DNA from: Hyphomonadaceae bacterium
Lineage (GTDB): Bacteria; Pseudomonadota; Alphaproteobacteria; Caulobacterales; Aquidulcibacteraceae
Direction: 5' to 3'
DNA length: 64,000 nt
Assembly: GCA_009773395.1 (NCBI GenBank)
Contig: WRPI01000006.1
Span: 1 to 64,000 of the forward strand
Positions 1 through 8,356 of this stretch are shown here, in pieces (positions within the stretch are counted from its first letter, which is position 1; every line of letters starts with the position of its first letter). The notes beneath the pieces are model-generated. The model did no database searches and was not told the origin of the DNA. It was given only the letters and a program-made list of their open reading frames with translations. The position numbers and the translations under genes are program-made.

Positions 1-157
1 CCTTGCCAGCATAAAGCGCCATCGCCGCAGGCAAAGAAAATATGCCCGCTCCAATTACGCAATTAACAATTGCCGCCGCAAAACCCCAAGTGCCAATCCC
101 ACGCAAAAGCCCAGCGTCACGAGCTTTCTCATGTTGCGATATTTCTGAATTTTGCAA
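1..157 (-). CDS. Amino-acid permease (APC family), N-terminal fragment
   Basis: Only the first 52 codons lie in the window; the gene runs off the left edge. The translation contains RGIGTWGFAAAIVNCVIGAG followed by IFSLPAAMALYAG, the typical first transmembrane helix of an amino-acid/polyamine/organocation transporter with its unwound GAG substrate-binding stretch. The only start that fits is TTG at 157-155, preceded 8 nt upstream by a run of six G that serves as ribosome-binding site. An inner-membrane amino-acid uptake role is inferred from the family; the substrate cannot be told from this fragment. Confidence 0.6.
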   Translation of the reverse strand, partial: MQNSEISQHEKARDAGLLRGIGTWGFAAAIVNCVIGAGIFSLPAAMALYAGK

Positions 158-392
158 AATAATCCCCCCAAAGTGGCAGTTTTTTTATCGCCTTATGTTC
201 CCTTTTAGACCAATGTTCAGTTTGTGCAACTTCAATAGCGTGGTTTAAGCCCAACTTCCCCAAATTGTTGCAAGCAACTCGCCAAATTACCGAACTCTGT
301 TGCGGGCTTTAATTTTTGCCACTATTGATGGAATCATAACATTTGCCATTACCGATGAGTTATGGCCATGAACTACAGCGTAAGGAAAAAAC

Positions 393-875
393 ATGTCACA
401 AGATCTAATTGGTTATGCGAAATTGACCCAAATTGCGCTGCGTGGCGTGGTGCGTGATGCTTTGCGTATGTCTATCAATGGCCTTCCTGGCGATCACCAT
501 TTTTATATTAGCTTCAAAACTGGTGCCAAAGGCGTGCAAATTGCCAATTATTTGGCCGCCAAATACCCCGATGAAATGACCATTGTTTTGCAATTGCAAT
601 ATGAAAATTTGGAAGTTTCTGACGACAAATTCGCGATTACTTTGCATTTTGGCGGTGTGCCGCAGCGTATTGTAATTCCATTTGCCGCGATTACGCGCTT
701 TTATGACCCCCATGCGCGGTTTGCGCTGCCGTTCGATGTGGTCGATGATTTGTCGCCCCACGCCGATGAGCAAATTTACGAAATTGACGAATTGGAAGCC
801 GAAGTTGAAGAAACCAACGCAACCCCAAAAACTGCGGGCGTGGTTAGTCTCGATGCTTTTCGCAAGAAGAAATAG
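393..875 (+). CDS. sspB: ClpXP adaptor SspB, alpha type
   Basis: A 160-residue protein matching the alphaproteobacterial SspB family. SspB binds ssrA-tagged polypeptides released from stalled ribosomes and delivers them to the ClpXP protease in the cytoplasm. The first 115 residues form the substrate-binding body (YISFKTGAKGV and LHFGGVPQRIVIPFAAITRF are recognisable). An acidic linker follows, and the tail VVSLDAFRKKK is the short basic peptide expected to dock on ClpX. The start ATG has AAGGAAA upstream. It is monocistronic or followed after 13 nt by the DUF2332 gene on the same strand. Confidence 0.92.
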   Translation: MSQDLIGYAKLTQIALRGVVRDALRMSINGLPGDHHFYISFKTGAKGVQIANYLAAKYPDEMTIVLQLQYENLEVSDDKFAITLHFGGVPQRIVIPFAAITRFYDPHARFALPFDVVDDLSPHADEQIYEIDELEAEVEETNATPKTAGVVSLDAFRKKK

Positions 876-888
876 CTAATTTGCAAAT

Positions 889-1998
889 ATGCCGAGATCA
901 GAAGAAATAATTGACGCCTTCAAAAAGCAAGCCGATTGGTGTTTTGAATTTGGCTCGCCATTTACTTCACAATTGATTACAAAATTAGCTGAAAATATCG
1001 GCGCGCGCGGTATTGTTTTTGAATTGGTCGGCGATTGGCAAGGCCATATTATTGCCGATGCCTTGGCTTTAAGGCTGTGCGGTGGGCTGCATTTTTTGGC
1101 ACTAAGTGGCATGTCGCAACAATTACAAGCGAATTATCCCGCGTCAAACCCAAAATGGAATATTGAAAATATTTGGTCAATTGCCGAAAGCGAATTGATT
1201 GCGCGGCAAGAATGGTTTGCTGACTTCATTAAATCGCCACCGCAAACCAATGAAGTGCGCCGCGCAATCGGGCTTTATCTTGGCATGTGCCGCGCCGCCG
1301 AAAATTGGGACGGGGCATTGGACGTATTGGAATTGGGTGCAAGCGCCGGCCTTAATCAAAACCTTGACATGTTTGATTATGATTTGCCAGAATTCAAAAA
1401 GTGCTCGGGCTTTGGTGTAGAGCTTACGGTCGATGAATGGCGCGGAAATAGGTTGAATGGCGGCAAATTATTGGCATTCAGAAACCGCGCTGCTTGCGAT
1501 CAAAACCCGCTCAACGCAAATCATGCAAATGATGCATTGCTGCTTGAAGCCTATGTTTGGCCGGATCAAAATGCCCGCCTTAAACGCGTCCATGCGGCAA
1601 TCGGATTGGCAAAAGCGCAAGCAACACAAGTCGATAAAGCCGATGCTGCGGCCTGGTTAGTGCAGAAATTAAAAACCCGTGCCAAAGATGCGCTCACAAT
1701 AGTTTTTCATTCCGTTTTTTTCCAATATCCCCCAGAAGCCGTTAGGCGTGCAATCCATGAAATGATGGTAACAGAAATTGCAAAATCGAGCGAAAATGCG
1801 CCTTTGGCTTGGGTAAGGTTAGAGCCAAGCGCCGTATTATATGATGTTGACGGCAAAATTGGTCGCGAAAGTGACCATTGGCCCAGCATTGGTCATGTCG
1901 TCGATGTGATTGATTTTGATTTTGAGGCGGGTTCATTGCGTCGCCGAATATTGGCGAAAATTGATCCACATGGCCGCTGGATTGAGTGGTCGGATTAA
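889..1998 (+). CDS. DUF2332 family protein
   Basis: A 369-residue protein of the DUF2332 family, common in alphaproteobacteria and actinobacteria and without an established function. The segment LELGASAGLNQNLDMFDYD (about residues 145-163) resembles the glycine-rich motif I of SAM-dependent methyltransferases, and the C-terminal third contains WVRLEPSA. No signal peptide or membrane segment is visible, so a cytoplasmic location is likely. It starts 13 nt after sspB, so the two may be cotranscribed, but the ribosome-binding site is weak. A methyltransferase role is only a guess. Confidence 0.8.
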   Translation: MPRSEEIIDAFKKQADWCFEFGSPFTSQLITKLAENIGARGIVFELVGDWQGHIIADALALRLCGGLHFLALSGMSQQLQANYPASNPKWNIENIWSIAESELIARQEWFADFIKSPPQTNEVRRAIGLYLGMCRAAENWDGALDVLELGASAGLNQNLDMFDYDLPEFKKCSGFGVELTVDEWRGNRLNGGKLLAFRNRAACDQNPLNANHANDALLLEAYVWPDQNARLKRVHAAIGLAKAQATQVDKADAAAWLVQKLKTRAKDALTIVFHSVFFQYPPEAVRRAIHEMMVTEIAKSSENAPLAWVRLEPSAVLYDVDGKIGRESDHWPSIGHVVDVIDFDFEAGSLRRRILAKIDPHGRWIEWSD

Positions 1999-2137
1999 TT
2001 TTCTCAAAGTTTCAAATTGCAACGACTTTTTTTTGCATAAGCATTTAACCTGAATTTTGCTGTTCGGGTAACACAGAATTTACCGCTAATGCGACGCATG
2101 AGCAACAAATCCAATATTGCTTAGAAGAAATTGCTTA

Positions 2138-2323
2138 GGAACGGTCTTAAGGACAGGTTTGCCTTAAGCCCATTCGGTTATTATGCCTTCGCGCCCTAGG
2201 TTTTTGTCAAGTCCTCGCGCCAAAGCGCGACCGCGAAGCGGCTTTGGGACTGGACAAAATCCTAGGGCGCATAACACACTTGATGAATGGTTTTGGAAGA
2301 ACAAAGTCTTCCACAAACCATTC
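2138..2323. repeat. Cluster of three palindromic hairpins in the DUF2332/rusA intergenic region
   Basis: The 410-bp gap between the convergent DUF2332 and rusA genes has no credible gene but contains three inverted repeats in a row. The first (2138-2175) pairs GAACGGTCTTAAGG with CCTTAAGCCCATTC. The second (2191-2270) has 24-nt arms starting GCGCCCTAGG and ending CCTAGGGCGC with 22 of 24 positions paired, and smaller nested hairpins in its loop. The third (2285-2323) pairs GAATGGTTTTGGAAGA with TCTTCCACAAACCATTC around a 6-nt loop. They could act as a two-way terminator or be a remnant of a palindromic mobile unit. Confidence 0.75.
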
Positions 2324-2407
2324 CTAAGCCACTTACATATCTTTCCAGCAACCCTGAAAGATTGATCCTGTAATGCCGAAATTATTCCATCTTGAAAGTA
2401 TGGTGCT

Positions 2408-2776
2408 CTAGGTATTTCGGCGCGCCACGCTTATTTCCAGTTTTTCGCATTCCGCATATAGCTTTTCCACCACCAGCCGCATGATTTGGCTATCGTCCAC
2501 GAAAACATGCCCTTTTAAGCCATCGAGCACAGCTTTAGCGACATTATCGACATCAATTTGTGGGAAATTGGGGTTTAGGAAAATCTTGATTTCAACTTCA
2601 AACTCGCCATTCAAAGGCGTAATTGGCATGAATTCACGAAAGAATTGGTGCAAATATTGCTTATATACTCGCGATTGCGATGAAACTTCAGCTATTTCAA
2701 ATTGCCAATTTGACCCATTAGATTGCCCAATAACTTTGCCACTTCCAAGCCACATATTTTGAGTAAGTTCGAGCAC
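2408..2776 (-). CDS. RusA-family Holliday junction resolvase
   Basis: A 122-residue protein with the RusA core. In FPQIDVDNVAKAVLDGLKG and HVFVDDSQIM the aspartates correspond to the metal-binding acidic residues of RusA endonucleases, which resolve four-way DNA junctions during recombination and repair. The length matches the family (about 120). RusA is often phage-borne, but here it sits at the end of an ordinary operon, 12 nt after a CDP-alcohol phosphatidyltransferase gene, with no phage genes near. The GTG at 2776 has no clear ribosome-binding site; ATG at 2755 is an alternative start. The TAG stop is followed by an imperfect stem (GCCGAAAT with ATTTCGGC). Confidence 0.8.
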   Translation of the reverse strand: MLELTQNMWLGSGKVIGQSNGSNWQFEIAEVSSQSRVYKQYLHQFFREFMPITPLNGEFEVEIKIFLNPNFPQIDVDNVAKAVLDGLKGHVFVDDSQIMRLVVEKLYAECEKLEISVARRNT

Positions 2777-2788
2777 TAGGATAAGGAT

Positions 2789-3439
2789 CTAAACACTAAA
2801 CAAAAAAGCGCGAAGCCGCATTAACCGCCGCAAAATCGTGAAAGCGGTTCCCACTAAAACTACCCAAAGCGAAATTTGCATTGAAAGCATATGGCCGCTC
2901 CAAAAACTCTCAATAATGCCAATCACACAAGCAGCGCCAATCGCCCACATTCTTTGCGGTTTGGCAAAAGGGCCAGAAAAATCGGCTTCCATACCCAATC
3001 TATTGCCAATTTCGCGGATATAGGCTGTTAAAACCGCTAAAATAGCGCAAATCCAACCCAAATAAACTGGGCCAGTTTGCATCGCATCGGCGGCAAAACC
3101 TGCGCCTACGAGAATGAAAACATCGGCAAACCTATCTGGCACTTCATTCCAAATTGGGCCGTCTTTTTCGCCAAGGCCGCCTTCAACCGCGACCATGCCA
3201 TCAAACATATTGCACAAAAGCCGTGCCAAAATGCTTAAGGACCCAAATAACAAACAAATGGCGCGGATAAGGCCGAAATTCTGCCCAGCCAAAAACAAAA
3301 AGAACCCTGATAGTGCGGCAAAACCCACGCCCGCAGCGGAAATCCAGTTCGGCTTTATGCCGCGTTCGGCTAGGTTAGCAGCAATTATTCTTGCCCATTC
3401 GTGATTGCGTTGCGCGATGGGGCGGCGAAGGTCATTCAT
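2789..3439 (-). CDS. CDP-alcohol phosphatidyltransferase family membrane protein
   Basis: About 216 residues with several hydrophobic helices. The family transfers a phosphatidyl group from a CDP-activated lipid to an alcohol at the inner membrane. The usual D-x2-DG-x2-AR motif is altered: here it reads LCNMFDGMVAVEGG, then NEVPDRFAD, so the first Asp is Asn and the AR pair is AV, while the last acidic pair is kept. This is a recognised divergent subgroup, so the substrate may differ from classical phospholipid synthases. The chosen ATG (3439) overlaps the upstream gene's TGA as ATGA, which suggests translational coupling; ATG at 3460 is an alternative. Confidence 0.75.
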   Translation of the reverse strand: MNDLRRPIAQRNHEWARIIAANLAERGIKPNWISAAGVGFAALSGFFLFLAGQNFGLIRAICLLFGSLSILARLLCNMFDGMVAVEGGLGEKDGPIWNEVPDRFADVFILVGAGFAADAMQTGPVYLGWICAILAVLTAYIREIGNRLGMEADFSGPFAKPQRMWAIGAACVIGIIESFWSGHMLSMQISLWVVLVGTAFTILRRLMRLRAFLFSV

Positions 3440-4428
3440 CGGATTTCGTTTCTCGTGCAACTGGCCTGAAAGGCATTAAAATTAAGTGCAATGCGGTTGG
3501 CATTTGGATCGGTCCAGGCATAAATTTGCGCGAAATCATCATTATTTTGCGACAAATACAGGGTCAATGATGGGCGGTTATTGCCGATGGGCCATTCAAC
3601 ATTGCGTAGCCGCAATCGAATGGTTTGATTGCCAAGAACGACGTTCGCACTGCCGCCTTGGTCATGCAGCGAAATCCCATTCACAACAATTGGCGCATCA
3701 TTTTGACTAACCCCGGCCCAGCAAGTGAATGCACTGGCGCGCCGCAATTTTGTGGGGCTGCCATCAATATTGCCAAAAACCCTTTGCCCTTGCGCGTCAA
3801 CCCCAATGTCCGACACTTCCCATAAATTGGCGCTTATGTCGTGACGTTCAGTGACATTTAGGTTGCGGCCATCGCCCGCAGCCAAGTGGCAAGAACCCGC
3901 CGAAGTTTCACCAAGAAATGCGTTGGCGCGGCGCTTGAATGTTAGGTCACAGCCCATAATGCGGACAAAATCCTCGGGCTTTATCGCGTCAATTGCCGTA
4001 TCAGTCGCAATCGCGGTTTTTGGATCAAAGCGCATCATCAATAGGGCTTTTTGGCTTTGTGAAGCACTTATCCCCCACACCCGAGTTTTTACAATTTCGC
4101 CACTTTCACCGCCAGCGCGATATTGAACGTAAAATGCGCGCTCGCCAAAACCCGTTGCCGCGCTCGGGCGCACTGTCACATGCAAACGCGCATGCCTTTG
4201 TGCTTCGGGCACGCCCAATTCTGGCTCAAAAAATGATTGCAGCTCACTATCCCAAGTGCCACTGATTTGCGCTGAAAAATCGGCCAAGTCTTTTGCCAAA
4301 ATATCGGCGATTAATTTGTCATTTGGCGAATTGCCAAACTCAACCCGAACTGGCTGCGGCGCTGCCACAACTGGCGCTTGCGGCGCATCAGCCAAAGCAG
4401 CAAAATAAAATAACGAAACCAGCAACAT
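3436..4428 (-). CDS. CpcT/CpeT-like (DUF1001) secreted protein
   Basis: A 330-residue protein with an N-terminal hydrophobic segment ending in an ALADAPQ-like signal cleavage region, so probably periplasmic. Residues about 35-220 follow the CpcT/CpeT layout: DLADFSAQISGTWDSELQS, then a barrel with GCDLTFKR and ETSAGSCHL, and DIGVDAQGQRVFGNIDG near the end. In cyanobacteria this family attaches bilins to phycobiliproteins; homologues in non-phototrophs such as this one have no known job. A further domain of about 100 residues follows, with one CW pair and one cysteine near the C terminus. It is the first gene of a tight operon with the phosphatidyltransferase and rusA. Confidence 0.65.
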   Translation of the reverse strand: MLLVSLFYFAALADAPQAPVVAAPQPVRVEFGNSPNDKLIADILAKDLADFSAQISGTWDSELQSFFEPELGVPEAQRHARLHVTVRPSAATGFGERAFYVQYRAGGESGEIVKTRVWGISASQSQKALLMMRFDPKTAIATDTAIDAIKPEDFVRIMGCDLTFKRRANAFLGETSAGSCHLAAGDGRNLNVTERHDISANLWEVSDIGVDAQGQRVFGNIDGSPTKLRRASAFTCWAGVSQNDAPIVVNGISLHDQGGSANVVLGNQTIRLRLRNVEWPIGNNRPSLTLYLSQNNDDFAQIYAWTDPNANRIALNFNAFQASCTRNEIR

Positions 4429-4542
4429 TTTATTTCCTCAAATTCCATTGCAGCCTGACATGCTTTGCGTAATTTGTGAAATAGGAAATTTATTGAATTT
4501 CAGTTAGAGCTACGCCCCAATTTATCTTGGCTTCACTTTCAA

Positions 4543-6765
4543 TCACCCACATTTTGAATAACCGCAATCATGGCAATTAACACAGCCTTCATTACAATGT
4601 AGTGCTGCTGCCCCACATTGTGGACATATTTTTGCGCCTAGCAAAGCGCTTCTGTGTGCTGTGGGTTCTACTGGTTTGGGGGCACTAGCAATTGGAGCCA
4701 AAGCACCCAGGTGACGCTCAAAAATGCCACCTATTGCAGCTAATAAAGACGGCACATAATGACCGCCAATCCATGCGCCACCGCGCGGATCGAAAACAGC
4801 TTTGAGTTCTTCAGCGACGAAACTAACATCGCCGCCGCGCCTTAAAACTGCCGATACCATTCTAGTCAGGCCCAAAGTCCAAGCATAATGCTCCATATTT
4901 TTGGAATTGATAAATATTTCAAATGGCCGAACTTTGCCGTCAGTTTCAATGTCATTGATGGTAACATAAACGGCGTGGGCACTGTCTGGCCATTTCACTT
5001 TATAAGTGGTCCCATGCAGATTTTCAGGGCGCGGCGCGAGAATTGGTTCGCTTGGACTTGTTTTGGGCGCGGCGGCGGCAATGCTCAAAATGGATCCCGT
5101 CACAGCATTGGGTCGATAGGTAGTCATACCTTTGCAACCTTGTTCATAACCATCAATATAAATATTTGAAAACGCAGCAAAATCAATGTCTTCGGGGCAA
5201 TTTACGGTTTTGGAAATCGAACTATCTATTTGGGTCTGAGCCGCTGCCTGCATTGCGACATGGGCTTTTGGTGGCAAGGTCTGGGCGCTTACGAATAATT
5301 CCTCGGGCGGTGGTTCGTCGCCTTTGAGTTTTTTCCAAACTTGAAAACCGTAATCTTCAACTTTTTCATCGCATAAACTGCCGTCTTGCCCGCGAACTTT
5401 GCGGTTATAGGCATAAGCGAAAACCGGCTCGATACCCGATGAGACATTGCCCGCGAGTAGAGACGTCGTTCCTGTGGGGGCAATTGAGGTCAAACAGCCA
5501 TTTCTAAGGCCATTTTGCGCAATAAGTTTGCGGGTTTGTTTATCAAGTGATTGCAAGTTTGGGCTATCGAGAATTGCTTTATCATAAAGCGGGAATGCAC
5601 CTTTTTCCGCCGCCAATTCAGCCGAAGTAATATAGGCTTCGCGTTTGATTATTCCGAGCCATTTTTTGGTAAGCTCAATGGCCGATTGCGAGCCATAAAC
5701 TGAGTTGCAAAACAACAAAGCGTCAGCCAAGCCAGTTATGCCGAGGCCGATTCGGCGTTTTGCTTTGGCTTCCAATTCTTGCTCTTTTAGCGGGTAACGC
5801 GATATATCGATTACATTATCGAGGAAACGAACCGCCGTTCTTGTAATTGCGGCAAGCTCGACCTCATCAAGCACACTTTCGGCTGTAAATGGACGTTCAA
5901 CCAATTGCGCAAGATTTATTGATCCGAGCAAACACGCGCCATAAGGCGGCAACATTTGTTCGCCGCACGGGTTGCTGGCTATGATTTTTTCGCTATATGA
6001 GAGATTATTATTCTGATTGACGCGATCGATAAAAATGACACCGGGTTCGGCATTGTCATAATTGGCTTGCATCAATTTGTCCCAAAGCCCGCGAGCAGAA
6101 ACCCTGCGGTAAACGTCACCGCCGAATTTTAGTGGCCATTGTTCGTCATTGGCGCGAGCGGCCATAAAATCATCGCTCACGAGAACGGATAAATTGAAAT
6201 TGCGCAATGAAGTGGCGTTGGCTTTTGCTTCGATAAACGCCTCTATATCCGGGTGACTAATACGCAAACAAGCCATCATCGCGCCCCGCCTTTGTCCGGC
6301 CGCCATTATGGTCCCGCACATTGCATCCCAAGAGTGCATGAAGCTTATTGGGCCTGAAGCTTTAGCTCCAATGCCAACAACCGGCGCGCCATTGGGCCTG
6401 ATTGTCGAAAAGTCCATGCCAACTCCGCCACCTTGTTGCATGGTGATTGCGGCTTCGCGCAAATGTTCAAAAATTCCGTTTAGATTATCTGGAATCACGC
6501 CCATGACAAAACAATTGAACAAAGTTACCGCGCGACTTGTGCCGGCCCCCGCCAAGATTCTACCAGCGGGGATAAAGCGGAAATCTTGCAATGCGTCGAA
6601 ATAAGTTTGCGCCCACTGGCTACGAATTTGCTCGGGTTCGTTTTGCGCAATTGCATTTGCCACTCGGCGCCAAGTTGCGGCAATATTTTCATCGCCTTCG
6701 CCAATTTGTGGGGTGAATTTATATTTGTCGTTCCAGATTTGCGCCGCCAGAGTATTTTCAACCAT
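4543..6765 (-). CDS. nrdJ: Adenosylcobalamin-dependent ribonucleotide reductase (class II)
   Basis: A 740-residue class II ribonucleotide reductase, which makes deoxyribonucleotides using a B12-derived radical and so works with or without oxygen. Visible signatures are the active-site loop NPCGEQMLPPYGACLLGSIN, the second loop NGCLTSIAPTGTTSLL, a TSCPD-type region around residues 590-680 and a C-terminal zinc/thiol tail with CPQCG and CVNCHDCGYSKCG, which recycles the active-site disulfide. I start it at ATG 6765, not the longer frame at 6801, because AAGGGA lies 7 nt before it and the longer form would translate through two NrdR boxes. No class I genes are in the window. Confidence 0.95.
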   Translation of the reverse strand: MVENTLAAQIWNDKYKFTPQIGEGDENIAATWRRVANAIAQNEPEQIRSQWAQTYFDALQDFRFIPAGRILAGAGTSRAVTLFNCFVMGVIPDNLNGIFEHLREAAITMQQGGGVGMDFSTIRPNGAPVVGIGAKASGPISFMHSWDAMCGTIMAAGQRRGAMMACLRISHPDIEAFIEAKANATSLRNFNLSVLVSDDFMAARANDEQWPLKFGGDVYRRVSARGLWDKLMQANYDNAEPGVIFIDRVNQNNNLSYSEKIIASNPCGEQMLPPYGACLLGSINLAQLVERPFTAESVLDEVELAAITRTAVRFLDNVIDISRYPLKEQELEAKAKRRIGLGITGLADALLFCNSVYGSQSAIELTKKWLGIIKREAYITSAELAAEKGAFPLYDKAILDSPNLQSLDKQTRKLIAQNGLRNGCLTSIAPTGTTSLLAGNVSSGIEPVFAYAYNRKVRGQDGSLCDEKVEDYGFQVWKKLKGDEPPPEELFVSAQTLPPKAHVAMQAAAQTQIDSSISKTVNCPEDIDFAAFSNIYIDGYEQGCKGMTTYRPNAVTGSILSIAAAAPKTSPSEPILAPRPENLHGTTYKVKWPDSAHAVYVTINDIETDGKVRPFEIFINSKNMEHYAWTLGLTRMVSAVLRRGGDVSFVAEELKAVFDPRGGAWIGGHYVPSLLAAIGGIFERHLGALAPIASAPKPVEPTAHRSALLGAKICPQCGAAALHCNEGCVNCHDCGYSKCG

Positions 6766-6766
6766 A

Positions 6767-6813
6767 ACACTATCCCTTGTGTGATTATTTCCACGAACCA
6801 CAACATATAGTGT
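6767..6813 (-). promoter_or_regulatory. Tandem NrdR boxes upstream of nrdJ
   Basis: Two 16-bp sites match the NrdR consensus (acaCwAtATaTwGtGt). On the minus strand the distal one is ACACTATATGTTGTGG (6813-6798, 14 of 16) and the proximal one ACACAAGGGATAGTGT (6782-6767, 13 of 16). They are 15 bp apart, so their centres are 31 bp or about three helical turns apart, the spacing known for cooperative NrdR binding. The proximal box overlaps the ribosome-binding site and ends 1 bp before the start codon. NrdR is the ATP/dATP-sensing repressor of ribonucleotide reductase genes. Confidence 0.85.
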
Positions 6814-7002
6814 TATTTCTTTAATAAATGCTTGATAAAATTGCTGTGGTATAATGCCGCAGTCAGTGGCTGGGAAAACCCTCTGCTTTCAAGACAAAAC
6901 TCTAAATGCGAAAATAATCCCATTTATTTTGCCATTGAAATCATTATCATATAGGCTGCCCAAAAAGCAGGAATCAAAAAATATATCAAAAGGGAAATCA
7001 TC

Positions 7003-8181
7003 ATGCGTGAAGCCGTAATCGTATCCACCGCCCGTAGTGCTATTGGCAGAGCCTATCGTGGCGCTTTGAACAACACCCCTTCGCCAACTTTAGCTGCACA
7101 CGCAATCAGCAATGCTGTTTCGCGCGCTGGAATTGATAAAGCACTTATTGATGATTGCATTATGGGTGCCGCTTTGCAGCAAGGCTATCAAAGCCCAAAT
7201 ATCGGGCGTTTATCGGCATTGCGCGCAGGTTTGCCGCATGAAGTTTCGGGCATGTCAATTGATCGCCAATGCGCTTCGGGCCTTATGGCAATTGCCACGG
7301 CTTCGAAACAAATAGTGATTGACCGTATGGATATTATTGTCGCGGGCGGCGTTGAATCAGTTTCGATGGTGCAAACCCCGCAAATGCGCGTAAATGCCGA
7401 TGCTTCGCTGATTGCAATGGTTCCCAATGTTTATATGGCAATGCTCGATACTGCCGAAGTGGTGGCCAAGCGCTATAATATTAGCCGCGATGCACAGGAC
7501 GAATATGCACTACGCTCACAGCAGCGCACTGCCAAAGCCCAAGCTGATGGTCTTTTTGATGCCGAAATCGTCCCAATTACCACCAAAATGAATGTGACTG
7601 ATAAAGCGACAGGCGCGACTACGGAACATGAAGTGACGCTTTCCAAAGACGAAGGCAATCGCCCTGATACTTCGGCCGAGGGTCTTGCTTCTTTGCAGCC
7701 AGTGCGTGGGCCTAACGCTTGTGTAACTGCGGGCAATGCGAGCCAGCTTTCAGACGGCGCTTCGGCGTGCGTAATTATGGAGCGCACCTTGGCCGAAAAA
7801 GCTGGTCTTGCACCGATGGGCAAATTATTGGGCATGGCGGTTGCCGGCACTAACCCCGATGAAATGGGAATTGGGCCAGTATTTGCAATTCCAAAATTAT
7901 TATCGCGCTTTGGCCTTGAAATGAAAGACATTGGCATATGGGAATTAAATGAGGCTTTTGCCGTGCAGGTTTTATATTGCCGCGATAAATTGGGCATTCC
8001 AGACGAGCTTTTGAATGTAAACGGCGGCGGGATTTCAATTGGCCACCCCTATGGCATGACTGGTGCACGCCTTGCTGGGCATGTACTTATCGAAGGCAAG
8101 CGTCGCGGCGCAAAATACGGCATTGTAACAATGTGCGTCGGCGGCGGCATGGGTGCTGCGGGCCTATTTGAAATCTTCTAG
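7003..8181 (+). CDS. Acetyl-CoA C-acyltransferase (thiolase)
   Basis: A 392-residue thiolase that condenses or cleaves acyl-CoAs with acetyl-CoA, in beta-oxidation or acetoacetyl-CoA formation. The nucleophilic cysteine is at about residue 90 in [10 protein letters not shown]; the catalytic histidine is in [11 protein letters not shown] and the second cysteine in [11 protein letters not shown] near the end, all in the usual order. Length is normal. The start has AAAGGGAAATC upstream. It stands alone, divergent from nrdJ. Beta-oxidation (FadA-like) versus PhaA-like use cannot be decided. The TAG stop begins the 12-mer TAGGTCATGTTG, also found at another stop codon at 22292. Confidence 0.93.
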   Translation: MREAVIVSTARSAIGRAYRGALNNTPSPTLAAHAISNAVSRAGIDKALIDDCIMGAALQQGYQSPNIGRLSALRAGLPHEVSGMSIDRQCASGLMAIATASKQIVIDRMDIIVAGGVESVSMVQTPQMRVNADASLIAMVPNVYMAMLDTAEVVAKRYNISRDAQDEYALRSQQRTAKAQADGLFDAEIVPITTKMNVTDKATGATTEHEVTLSKDEGNRPDTSAEGLASLQPVRGPNACVTAGNASQLSDGASACVIMERTLAEKAGLAPMGKLLGMAVAGTNPDEMGIGPVFAIPKLLSRFGLEMKDIGIWELNEAFAVQVLYCRDKLGIPDELLNVNGGGISIGHPYGMTGARLAGHVLIEGKRRGAKYGIVTMCVGGGMGAAGLFEIF

Positions 8182-8259
8182 GTCATGTTGAATTAATTTG
8201 CAGTAATTACTTGCTTCACTATTTGATTTACCTTGCGTAAAGCAAATTGTGTGATACGT

Positions 8260-8305
8260 TATAACAAAGTTCGAATTGGACTTTGTTATATTGGCACAAT
8301 TGTGC
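8260..8305. repeat. Perfect inverted repeat plus 12-bp palindrome before the TonB-like gene
   Basis: TATAACAAAGT (8260-8270) pairs perfectly with ACTTTGTTATA (8280-8290) across a 9-nt loop, and the fully symmetric GCACAATTGTGC (8294-8305) follows 3 bp later. They lie between the thiolase stop and the TonB-like start at 8357, so they may be operator sites or an mRNA hairpin in the leader. No T-run follows, so a simple terminator is unlikely. Confidence 0.6.
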
Positions 8306-8356
8306 ATGTGGTTTGCGGATTTGTGTCGCTATTTCGGTCTCGAAAAGGAGAATGAA

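Noticed and set aside
2408-2776. RusA as a sign of a prophage.
   Set aside because: No terminase, capsid, integrase or other phage genes are near, and the gene is tied to a housekeeping-type operon.
6815-6960. A possible cobalamin riboswitch before nrdJ (CCCAGCCACTGACTGCGG on the minus strand resembles part of a B12 box).
   Set aside because: The other conserved parts (GGTG/ACTGT region, GGGAAGG, and the final CCxGGAGACC box) are missing, and B12 riboswitches normally repress B12-independent, not B12-dependent, reductases.
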